Assembly: GCA_009908735.1 (NCBI GenBank)
Contig: JAAAOR010000077.1
Span: 1-24,984 of the forward strand
Source: Spirochaetota bacterium
GTDB taxonomy: Bacteria > Spirochaetota > Spirochaetia > DSM-27196 > PWMO01
Direction of reading: 5' to 3'
Length of the DNA: 24,984 nucleotides
Numbering within the stretch: position 1 is the first letter of the stretch; each line of letters begins with the position of its first letter. Shown piece after piece: positions 15,550 through 24,264 of this stretch. The notes beneath the pieces are model-generated. The model ran no database searches. It worked only from the letters and a program-made list of their open reading frames with translations, and was not told where the DNA came from. Both the position numbers and the translations under genes were made by a program.

Positions 15550-17052
15550 TTATCTAGACTTTGTTCCCTGCTCTTTTATCTGACGGACCAGAAACTGAAC
15601 GGTCGGCTCCACAGTCGGGTCGGTGCGCATGCGATGCTCGATGCGCTGGCATGCATGCATTACGGTGGTGTGATCCCGCCCGCCGAACTCGAGCCCAACC
15701 TCCGTGGTCGAATACTCGGTTATCTCGCGCGCGATGTACATGGCGAGCTGCCGGGGAAATGCGATGACCTTGGTTCGCTTTTTTCCTTTGAGCTCCTGGC
15801 TCGAGAGATTGAAATAATCCGCGACCGTGCGCTGGATCACGTCCATGGTGATGTTCGTTTGCTTGGGGCTTGCGAAGAAGTCTTTCAGCTGTTGTCGGGC
15901 GACATCCGGTGAGATTTCCTTGTCGACGAGGTCGGCGTAGGCGACAAGTTTGGTGAGCGCCGACTCGAGGTCGCGGACGTTCGTCGTGACGTTGTTACAG
16001 ATGAGCTCGGTCACCTCTTCCGGAATGCGTATCCCCGTGTGGTCGATCTTCTTTTTGAGAATGGCGTAACGGGTTTCGTAGGAGGGCGGCTGAAGGTCCA
16101 CATTGAGACCGCGTTCGAAGCGGCTTCGAAGGCGATCAGTGAGATCCCGTATGTCGGAGACCGGACGGTCGGAGGTGAACACCATTTGTTTGTTCGAGTC
16201 GTAGAGGGCGTTGAAAGTGTGAAAGAGCTCCTCCTGCGTCTCGGGCTTGTTTTGAAGGAAGTGGATGTCGTCCACGAGGAGGATGTCCGCATAGCGATAA
16301 CGGTTCTTAAAGCTCTGTGTACGGTTTTCTCTGAGCGACTGAATGAAGTCGTTGGTAAAGCTCTCCATCGTCACGTAGAGGATTTTTAGGTTGTCGAACT
16401 CCTGATGTGCATAGTTGCCGATCGATTGTATGAGATGAGTCTTACCGAGCCCGACGCCCCCGTAGATAAGACAGGGGTTGTAGCCGGTGCCCGGATTCCG
16501 AGCAATTGCCATCCCGGCGTTTGCTGCAAAAGAGTTGTTCTGCCCGATGACGAAGTTTTCGAAGGTGTATTCTTCGCGCAGGTTGGGGTGCGGCGACTTC
16601 TTTGCGGGTGTGGTCATGACGCCCGCCGCGGTACCGGTCCGCGCGGAGGCAGCCGTCGCCCCTGCTTCGGATCCATCGCCGCCGCGTGCGGGATGTCCAT
16701 CTTCCCCGTCCGCATTCCTCGTTAACTCGGAATCTGATGAGCCGGCCGACACGCCGTTGCCGTTTGAGACTGAGGAGGAGCCATCGCCGCCGCGGGGCAT
16801 GGTCTTTACCTCGAAATCGAGCGCCAAATCGGTTCCTGAGAGCTCGTGGAGTTTCTGCTCGATTATGCGAAGATACCGCTGGCGAACTTGATCGCGATAG
16901 AAGGAGGAGGGGACGGTCACGACGATTTCCGAGTCCCGCGAGTAGGAGTATTCCATACGGTTAAACCACATAGAGAACTCCTGCTCCGAGAGCTCGGCTC
17001 GGATCTGCTTCATCGCTTCATCCCAGAAGATATTCCAGGAGTCACTGTTCAT
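15550..17052 (-). CDS. dnaA: Chromosomal replication initiator protein DnaA
   Basis: DnaA binds its boxes at oriC and melts the origin. The 500-residue protein has all four domains. Domain I starts WNIFWDEAMKQIRAELSEQEFSMWF (6-30). Domain II is a Gly/Ser/Asp/Ala-rich linker (about 86-150), rather long. Domain III is the AAA+ ATPase, with Walker A GGVGLGKT (198-205), Walker B ILLVDDIHF (257-265) and sensor motif TSDRP. Domain IV has the DNA-binding signature GGRDHTTVMHACQRI (457-471). GAGG lies five bases before the ATG. The leader contains two DnaA boxes, which implies autoregulation, and a short in-frame upstream ORF. Confidence 0.99.
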   Translation of the reverse strand: MNSDSWNIFWDEAMKQIRAELSEQEFSMWFNRMEYSYSRDSEIVVTVPSSFYRDQVRQRYLRIIEQKLHELSGTDLALDFEVKTMPRGGDGSSSVSNGNGVSAGSSDSELTRNADGEDGHPARGGDGSEAGATAASARTGTAAGVMTTPAKKSPHPNLREEYTFENFVIGQNNSFAANAGMAIARNPGTGYNPCLIYGGVGLGKTHLIQSIGNYAHQEFDNLKILYVTMESFTNDFIQSLRENRTQSFKNRYRYADILLVDDIHFLQNKPETQEELFHTFNALYDSNKQMVFTSDRPVSDIRDLTDRLRSRFERGLNVDLQPPSYETRYAILKKKIDHTGIRIPEEVTELICNNVTTNVRDLESALTKLVAYADLVDKEISPDVARQQLKDFFASPKQTNITMDVIQRTVADYFNLSSQELKGKKRTKVIAFPRQLAMYIAREITEYSTTEVGLEFGGRDHTTVMHACQRIEHRMRTDPTVEPTVQFLVRQIKEQGTKSR

Positions 17053-17064
17053 ACGAGCCTCAAA

Positions 17065-17084
17065 TTATCCACAGTTTTTCCACA
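17065..17084 (+). promoter_or_regulatory. DnaA box pair in the dnaA leader
   Basis: TTATCCACA (17065-17073, perfect) and TTTTCCACA (17076-17084, one mismatch) are 11 bases apart start to start. They lie 12-32 bases upstream of the dnaA ATG, downstream of its predicted promoter, so DnaA bound here could repress its own gene. Confidence 0.8.
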
Positions 17085-17097
17085 GCATAGCGTTCAT
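17065..17097 (-). CDS. Possible 10-residue leader peptide (uORF) ahead of dnaA
   Basis: ATG at 17097 opens a frame encoding MNAMLWKNCG and ending with TAA at 17067-17065. It has an ideal Shine-Dalgarno sequence GGAGG six bases upstream, stronger than that of dnaA itself. The frame is the same as dnaA: 15 codons upstream of the dnaA ATG, with only the TAA between. Its codons are largely the two DnaA boxes, so it could also be a by-product of those sites. No homologue is recognised. Confidence 0.35.
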   Translation of the reverse strand: MNAMLWKNCG

Positions 17098-17142
17098 TTG
17101 GTGCCTCCGTAAGGACCACGCCGTCTCTGGAGACAAAACAGT

Positions 17143-17171
17143 AGTGTAGCATGAATGGGCTATCGCCCCAA
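17143..17171 (-). promoter_or_regulatory. dnaA: Predicted dnaA promoter
   Basis: On the minus strand TTGGGG (17171-17166) and TACACT (17148-17143) are separated by 17 bases. Transcription would start near 17136, giving a leader of about 85 bases that includes the short ORF and two DnaA boxes. The -35 is imperfect. Confidence 0.5.
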
Positions 17172-17258
17172 CGATCTACGCCCGAAATTCCGGGATCAAA
17201 GCGGAGATAAACGGGGTATCGTCTGTTTAGGTGTTGCTGTCTGTGGTATCAGTCTGAT

Positions 17259-17289
17259 TTATCCACAGTATCAACATAATTTATCCACA
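17259..17289 (+). promoter_or_regulatory. DnaA box pair, distal oriC
   Basis: Two perfect TTATCCACA boxes at 17259-17267 and 17281-17289 in the same orientation, 22 bases apart, i.e. two helical turns, with an AT-rich CAACATAAT between them. Confidence 0.85.
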
Positions 17290-17346
17290 ACTAGTACACA
17301 AGCTTGGCTGTTGGCCTGTGTGTGAAGCCGCGGGTACCGCCGCTGC

Positions 17347-17375
17347 TTTACTTTCGCCCGCCAAATCGATATGAT
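17347..17375 (+). promoter_or_regulatory. gyrB: Predicted gyrB promoter
   Basis: TTTACT (17347-17352), a 17-base spacer and TATGAT (17370-17375). The leader to the gyrB ATG would be about 30 bases. A GAAGGA at 17391 is 16 bases from the ATG, far for a Shine-Dalgarno sequence. Confidence 0.65.
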
Positions 17376-17409
17376 AAAGTAACTTCTGCCGAAGGAATCA
17401 CAGGTATAA

Positions 17410-19419
<2,010 letters not shown>

Positions 19420-19434
19420 CTACAGGAGTTAACG

Positions 19435-21879
19435 GTGTCAGATGAGGAACGCCACGGGCGGGTCATTCCCGTCGCCATAGAGGACGAGGTCAAAGAATCC
19501 TACCTCAACTACGCAATGTCGGTCATCGTCAGTCGCGCCCTTCCCGACGTGCGCGACGGGCTCAAGCCGGTGCATCGGCGCATCCTCTACGCGATGAGCG
19601 ATATGGGGCTGCGCTCCGACCGCCCCTACAAGAAGAGCGGCCGTATCGTCGGGGACGTGCTCGGCAAATACCACCCCCACGGCGATCAGAGCATTTACGA
19701 CGCACAGGTGCGACTTGCCCAGGAGTTCGCCATGCGCTACCCGATGGTGGACGGCCAGGGAAACTTCGGCTCGATTGACGGCGACCCTCCGGCGGCCATG
19801 CGCTATACCGAGGCGCGGATGACGCGCATCTCCGAGGAGATGCTGCGCGACATCGGCAAGGACACCGTCGATTTTATTGCAAACTACGATGACACCATCA
19901 CCGAGCCAAGCGTCCTTCCCGCAGCGGTACCTTATCTGTTGGTAAACGGGGCGAGCGGCATAGCCGTTGGCATGGCAACCACCATGGCCCCGCACAATCT
20001 CGGAGAAATCGCCGCCGCGGTGGCCGCCTACATCGATGATCCGGAGATATCTATCGACGGGCTCATGGAGCACGTCTCGGGTCCGGACTTCCCCACCGGC
20101 GGTATCATATACGGCACGCGGGGCATCAAGGACGCCTATCGGACGGGTAAAGGCCGCATCCCCGTCCGGGCGCGAATCTCCATCGAGTCCATGCAAGCCG
20201 GGAGGGACATGATTCTCGTCACCGAGATTCCCTACATGGTGAATAAGGCGACGCTCATCACGCGTATCGCCGAGCTCGTGCGCGACCGTCGCATTGACGG
20301 GATTAGCGACCTGCGAGATGAGTCCGATCGAAATGGTCTGCGTATCGTCATCGAGCTCAAACGAGGCGCCGGCCCGAAGATCATCCTGAACCAGCTCTTT
20401 ACCCAGACTCAGCTGCAGGTGAACTTCAACGTCAACGCCCTTGCGCTGGTGCGAGGCAAACCCGAGCTTCTCAATCTCAAAGATATCATCCGCCACTTTG
20501 TCGAGCATCGCCGTGAGGTAGTGATCCGGCGCACCAAATACGATCTCAAAAAGGCCGAGGAAAGGGCCCATATCCTCGAAGGCCTCAAAATTGCCCTCGA
20601 CAACATCGACGAGGTGGTGCAGGTCATAAAGGAGTCCGCCGATGTCAATGAGGCGCGCATCCGTCTCATGCGGCGCTTCGATCTCTCGGAGGTGCAAGCC
20701 CAGGCCATCCTTGACATGCGCCTGCAGAAGCTCACGAGCCTCGAAACAAAGAAGATTGTCGAAGAGCTCGAGCAGGTCCGCGCCCTCATCGCCGAGCTTC
20801 GGGCGCTGCTTGCCAGCGAGGAGAAGATCCTCGGTGTGGTGAAGGATGAGACGCTTGATCTTGCCCACCGCTATGAGGATGAGCGCCAGACGGAGATCGT
20901 CCCAGAAGAGATCGAGGCCATCGATATCGAGGACCTCATCCAGCGCGAGGACATGGTCGTGGTTATTTCAAACCGCGGCTACATCAAGCGCATGCCGCTG
21001 TCCTCCTATCGCCTGCAGGGCCGCGGCGGCAAGGGTCGGGCGGCGGCCAATCTGCGAGAGGACGATTTCATCCGACACCTCTTTATTGGATCCACTCACG
21101 ACTACATTCTCTTTGCCACCAGTGAGGGCAAAGCCTACTACTTGAAGGTACACCAGATCCCCGAGGGCTCGCGTGCGGCGCGGGGGCAGCATGTGCGCGG
21201 GATGCTTAACGTCTCCAGCGACGAGGAGATTACCGCGGTCGTTCGCTTCAGCGAGTTCACCGACGACCGCTACCTCTTCATGGCGACCACTCGAGGCGTG
21301 GTGAAGAAGGTGCGGGTAAGCGACTTCCGAAATGCCAAGGTCCGCGGGATCACCGCCATCAACGTCGTGGAAGGAGACAAGCTTGCCGCAGCAATGCTTA
21401 CCGGCGGGGACGACGATCTCGTTCTCGTCACACGCAACGGTCGCGGCCTGCGGATCGACGAGGACCAGGTGAGGCCGATGGGTCGCGCGAGTCGCGGCGT
21501 GCAGGGGATCAGACTCGGCAAGAGCGATGAGCTTGCCGGCGCGGTCGTCGCCTCCGAGACGACGCAGATGCTTCTCATGACACAGTACGGCTTCGGCAAG
21601 CGTACCCCCTTCGATGAGCTCAGCCCCCACGGTCGGGGCACCGGTGGTCAGAAGGTCTACGCGGTGAGCGAGCGAACCGGCGAGGTTGTGGGCATCCAGC
21701 CGGTCGCCGAGGAAGATGACCTCGTTGTCGTGACCTCCCAAGGAAGCTCTATTAAAGTGAAAGTCACGCAGATCACCTCGCAGTCGCGGGCCGCAGCGGG
21801 TGTGCGCGTGGTAAACATCGACCGTCCCGATTACGTCGTCGGTATCGGCCGTGCCGCAGCGGATGACGACGCGGAATAG
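19435..21879 (+). CDS. gyrA: DNA gyrase subunit A
   Basis: GyrA cuts and rejoins DNA and wraps it through its C-terminal beta-pinwheel. The 814-residue protein starts at GTG with AGGAG six bases upstream. The catalytic Tyr124 is in [10 protein letters not shown]. The quinolone region reads [17 protein letters not shown]: the position equal to E. coli Ser83 is Gln85, while the Asp87 equivalent is Asp89. Coiled-coil and exit-gate segments follow (about 370-490). The C-terminal domain has the GyrA-box as QGRGGKG instead of the E. coli form QRRGGKG, then six blade-like repeats and a short acidic tail (DDDAE). It is co-transcribed with gyrB. Confidence 0.99.
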   Translation: MSDEERHGRVIPVAIEDEVKESYLNYAMSVIVSRALPDVRDGLKPVHRRILYAMSDMGLRSDRPYKKSGRIVGDVLGKYHPHGDQSIYDAQVRLAQEFAMRYPMVDGQGNFGSIDGDPPAAMRYTEARMTRISEEMLRDIGKDTVDFIANYDDTITEPSVLPAAVPYLLVNGASGIAVGMATTMAPHNLGEIAAAVAAYIDDPEISIDGLMEHVSGPDFPTGGIIYGTRGIKDAYRTGKGRIPVRARISIESMQAGRDMILVTEIPYMVNKATLITRIAELVRDRRIDGISDLRDESDRNGLRIVIELKRGAGPKIILNQLFTQTQLQVNFNVNALALVRGKPELLNLKDIIRHFVEHRREVVIRRTKYDLKKAEERAHILEGLKIALDNIDEVVQVIKESADVNEARIRLMRRFDLSEVQAQAILDMRLQKLTSLETKKIVEELEQVRALIAELRALLASEEKILGVVKDETLDLAHRYEDERQTEIVPEEIEAIDIEDLIQREDMVVVISNRGYIKRMPLSSYRLQGRGGKGRAAANLREDDFIRHLFIGSTHDYILFATSEGKAYYLKVHQIPEGSRAARGQHVRGMLNVSSDEEITAVVRFSEFTDDRYLFMATTRGVVKKVRVSDFRNAKVRGITAINVVEGDKLAAAMLTGGDDDLVLVTRNGRGLRIDEDQVRPMGRASRGVQGIRLGKSDELAGAVVASETTQMLLMTQYGFGKRTPFDELSPHGRGTGGQKVYAVSERTGEVVGIQPVAEEDDLVVVTSQGSSIKVKVTQITSQSRAAAGVRVVNIDRPDYVVGIGRAAADDDAE

Positions 21880-21893
21880 TGTCGTCGCGCCTC

Positions 21894-21915
21894 GGGTCGC
21901 CTATAATGGCGACCC
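21894..21915 (+). terminator. Hairpin after gyrA with TATAAT in the loop
   Basis: GGGTCGCC (21894-21901) and GGCGACCC (21908-21915) form a perfect eight-pair stem around the loop TATAAT, 15 bases after the gyrA stop. There is no T-run, so intrinsic termination is uncertain. The loop is a perfect -10 hexamer and could serve the downstream yigZ-type gene, though no convincing -35 lies at the right distance. Confidence 0.45.
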
Positions 21916-21938
21916 CGGGGTGTCGTTGCCGGCTGCGG

Positions 21939-21954
21939 TGTTTCACGTGAAACA
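21939..21954. promoter_or_regulatory. parS site (ParB-binding centromere)
   Basis: TGTTTCACGTGAAACA, a perfect 16-bp palindrome identical to the bacterial parS consensus. It ends two bases before the GTG start of the YigZ-type gene and lies about 4.7 kb from the dnaA-gyrB gap. A second identical copy is at 24191. Confidence 0.95.
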
Positions 21955-21956
21955 TT

Positions 21957-22562
21957 GTGTACAGCCCCACACGCAGTCATAGCATCGAACAGCGGATCAA
22001 AAACTCGCGCTTCATCGCTCGCGCCGAGCCCTTTACCGACCCCCGCGCGGCCAAAGCACGGGTAGACGGGCTTCGCGCGGCCAACCCCGGCTGCGCCCAT
22101 GTCGTCCATACCTTTTCAGTCGGCGACGAGAATGATCGCAGCTTCGGAATGAGTGATGATGGCGAGCCTCACGGGACGGCGGGACGCCCCGCCCTCGACG
22201 TTCTCAAGGGAAGCAACATCACCAACTGCCTCGTAACCATCGTGCGATTTTTTGGCGGAACGAAACTTGGAACCCGTGGGCTCGTTCGTGCCTACGCGGG
22301 TGCGACGAAAGAGGTGCTGGCCGGAGTGCCGGTAGAAGAGCTTGTGGAGAAGCGGCTGTTTTCCGTCACGGTGCCCTATGAGCTCTACGAGCCGACGCGC
22401 AAGATCCTGCTGGGCGCCGGGGCGGAGATAAGGGAGGAACGGTTCAGCGAAATCGTGCGGGTGAAGGGAACGTTGCCGTCACGCGCTGTGTCGCGCTGCG
22501 CCGAGACGCTTGGTGAGGCGACGAGTGGGGCGGTTGTCCTGTATTTCGCGGACGGTGAGTAG
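21957..22562 (+). CDS. YigZ/IMPACT (UPF0029) family protein
   Basis: The 201-residue protein belongs to the YigZ/IMPACT family, whose N-terminal domain is shared with the eukaryotic translation regulator Impact. The bacterial role is unclear. Motifs seen are IKNSRFIARAEPF at the start, HVVHTFSVGDENDRSFGMSDDGEPHGTAGRPALDVL (about 48-83) and VTIVRFFGGTKLGTRGLVRAYAGA (about 93-116). The C-terminal UPF0029 domain follows. The start is GTG 21957, because the family N-terminus is short and nothing better lies upstream. There is no Shine-Dalgarno sequence, since the parS palindrome occupies that place. It converges with the deaminase gene, 12 bases away. Confidence 0.92.
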   Translation: MYSPTRSHSIEQRIKNSRFIARAEPFTDPRAAKARVDGLRAANPGCAHVVHTFSVGDENDRSFGMSDDGEPHGTAGRPALDVLKGSNITNCLVTIVRFFGGTKLGTRGLVRAYAGATKEVLAGVPVEELVEKRLFSVTVPYELYEPTRKILLGAGAEIREERFSEIVRVKGTLPSRAVSRCAETLGEATSGAVVLYFADGE

Positions 22563-22574
22563 AGAGTAAGGGGC

Positions 22575-23654
22575 CTATGGCGAGAGCTTGCTCGCGAACG
22601 CGCTGTTTGCGAGCACGGCGTCCAGGTCGGCAAGGATGGACTGCTTATGCTCTTCGGTCTGGAAGGTCGCCCCGATGCCTTTTTTTATCAGCTCTACGGC
22701 TTCCCCGACGGAGAAAATGCCGTGCTCGATGAGCTTCAGGTACTCGTCCGTGAGCTCGACGCCGAAGAGGGTCGGATCGTCGGTGTTGACCGTGACGTAC
22801 ATGCCGTGGTCGTAGAAGGCTCGAATTGGATGGTTTTCAAGCGATGTCGCGAATTTTCGGGTGAAGAGGTTACTCGTCGGACAAATTTCGAGGGGAATCT
22901 GGGTGTCCCGCAGATGATCCATGAGCTTCGGATCCTTTATGGCCGCGATTCCGTGGCCGATGCGGGCGACATTCAGGAGCTTTATCGTATCCCAGACGGA
23001 CTCCGGCCCCAGATCCTCTCCAGCGTGTGCGACGAGCTTGAGACCGGACTTGACCGCTTTGTCGAACACAGGCTTGTATTCTTTTGCCGGGCCGGTTTGC
23101 TCGGCTCCGCCTAGCCCGAGGCCGACAATGTGATCGGTCATGTTCTCGAGGGTGAAGTCCAGGTTGCGCATGGCATTATCAAGACCGAATCCACGCGAAA
23201 CGTCGACGATATACCGCACGTGGAGACCGTCGGCGGCGAGCCGTCGCGCTCCATAGTCGAGCTTTTCGACGAGGGAGGCGAAGCTAAGCCCGTTCTTGAT
23301 CAGTTTTGTAGGTGCGAAGAAGATCTCCGCGTAGCGCACGTTGTTGCGCGTTAAATAATTCCGCGCATCCTCTATGAGATAGTCGAGATCGTCCTCCTCG
23401 AGGAAGCAAGCCTGCACAATGTTTATGAAGAGGTCTATGAACTCATCGAGGCTCTTTACGTCGAACCGCTTCTTGAGCTCCTCTTTGCTCTTAAAGCCGA
23501 AGTCGAGCTTGTGTTTCTTGATCAGACTCCATATCGAGTCCACGCTTACAAGACCTTCGATATGGAGGTGTATTTCGGTTTTGGGAAGAGAGGCTATGAA
23601 GGAGCGCAATCCCTTGTGCTCCGAATCGAACGAACCTGATACGGGTTTTGTCAT
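22575..23654 (-). CDS. add: Adenosine deaminase family protein
   Basis: A metal-dependent amidohydrolase that most likely deaminates adenosine (or adenine) to inosine (or hypoxanthine) in purine salvage. Family landmarks are the metal-binding HxH in LPKTEIHLHIEG, the acidic catalytic motif LVAHAGED, ARIGHGIAA, LEICPTSNLFT and the second metal Asp region VTVNTDDP. The length of 359 residues is normal. The start is ATG 23654 with GAAGG seven bases upstream; the adjacent ATG at 23657 and one at 23687 are alternatives. Adenosine versus adenine as substrate cannot be settled by eye. The upstream 112 bases contain TATAGT near 23700 as a possible -10. Confidence 0.9.
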   Translation of the reverse strand: MTKPVSGSFDSEHKGLRSFIASLPKTEIHLHIEGLVSVDSIWSLIKKHKLDFGFKSKEELKKRFDVKSLDEFIDLFINIVQACFLEEDDLDYLIEDARNYLTRNNVRYAEIFFAPTKLIKNGLSFASLVEKLDYGARRLAADGLHVRYIVDVSRGFGLDNAMRNLDFTLENMTDHIVGLGLGGAEQTGPAKEYKPVFDKAVKSGLKLVAHAGEDLGPESVWDTIKLLNVARIGHGIAAIKDPKLMDHLRDTQIPLEICPTSNLFTRKFATSLENHPIRAFYDHGMYVTVNTDDPTLFGVELTDEYLKLIEHGIFSVGEAVELIKKGIGATFQTEEHKQSILADLDAVLANSAFASKLSP

Positions 23655-23799
23655 CATGCGACCTTCACATTGCCGCGGCATCGCCACGATGTTGCACTAT
23701 ACATTAACAAATTTCTCATCAGGGTAAAACCTGTAACCTCAACCAAAAGAGCATATCACACCTAGTGTGTTTTTCGTCTTGAAACGTCTAATTCTGAAG

Positions 23800-24207
23800 C
23801 TAGTGTTTACAGGCCCCCTCGGCAACCCACCCGGCGATCTCGATGTCTGCAGTGGCAAGGTCGTAGGACAGCAGCTCACCGGGCGAGACCCAGGCGATTT
23901 CTTCGTGGTCGAGGACCTGCGGCGTGCCGCTTCCGGGGTCTGCACAATAGGCGACGAGTGATAGATGGCCGGCGGGCAGCTCCTGCTCAACAACGCCAAG
24001 CCGCCGACGCGGCGTTACCTCGAGCGAGAGCTCCTCCCGGATCTCCCGGATGAGGCATTCCCCCTCGCTCTCTTCGTTCTCTATTTTTCCGCCGGGGAAC
24101 TCCCATTTGCCGGGAAGCTCCCCGTTCGGGTGCCGCCTGCAGAGCAGATACGCGCCGTTTCGCTCCATCACGGCAGCAGTTACACGAATATGTTTCACGT
24201 GAAACAC
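23800..24207 (-). CDS. Nudix hydrolase, MutT (8-oxo-dGTP diphosphatase) type
   Basis: A 135-residue Nudix protein resembling MutT, which removes 8-oxo-dGTP from the nucleotide pool. The N-terminal VKHIRVTAAVMERNGAYLLCRR, then GKWEFPGGKIE, and the Nudix box GGKIENEESEGECLIREIREELSL (G-x5-E-x7-REuxEExxu) are all present. LGVVEQ and EIAWVSPGELLSYDLATAD match the end of MutT-type enzymes. Start choice is difficult: GTG 24207 and GTG 24198 both lie in or at the parS palindrome, so the first codons (V-F-H-V-K-H) are parS itself. The longer start is listed because a purine-rich GGGA lies ten bases ahead of it. It is divergent from parA. Confidence 0.88.
   Translation of the reverse strand: MFHVKHIRVTAAVMERNGAYLLCRRHPNGELPGKWEFPGGKIENEESEGECLIREIREELSLEVTPRRRLGVVEQELPAGHLSLVAYCADPGSGTPQVLDHEEIAWVSPGELLSYDLATADIEIAGWVAEGACKH
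24191..24206. promoter_or_regulatory. parS site (ParB-binding centromere)
   Basis: The second perfect TGTTTCACGTGAAACA in the window, 2252 bases from the first. It overlaps the start of the mutT-like gene and lies 58 bases before the parA ATG, just upstream of the parA promoter. ParB bound here could also repress parA or the Nudix gene. Confidence 0.95.
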
Positions 24208-24225
24208 TCTACCGCATTCCCTTCC

Positions 24226-24254
24226 ATGACAGGAAGAGGAATTTTCTCTATACT
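24226..24254 (+). promoter_or_regulatory. parA: Predicted sigma70 promoter of parA
   Basis: ATGACA (24226-24231, one mismatch), a 17-base spacer and TATACT (24249-24254). The -10 ends only ten bases before the parA ATG, so the mRNA would have a leader of about 3-5 bases. The purine-rich AGGAAGAGGA at 24231-24240 lies in the spacer, too far to be a Shine-Dalgarno sequence. Confidence 0.65.
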
Positions 24255-24264
24255 CACCGACGAC

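Noticed and set aside
19438..20868. Long minus-strand open frame opposite gyrA
   Set aside because: Shadow of gyrA, with no motifs of its own and no promoter or ribosome site.
23757..23774. Short hairpin CACAC-CTA-GTGTG followed by five T on the plus strand
   Set aside because: It has only five pairs and a three-base loop, and no plus-strand gene ends nearby; the adjacent genes run the other way.
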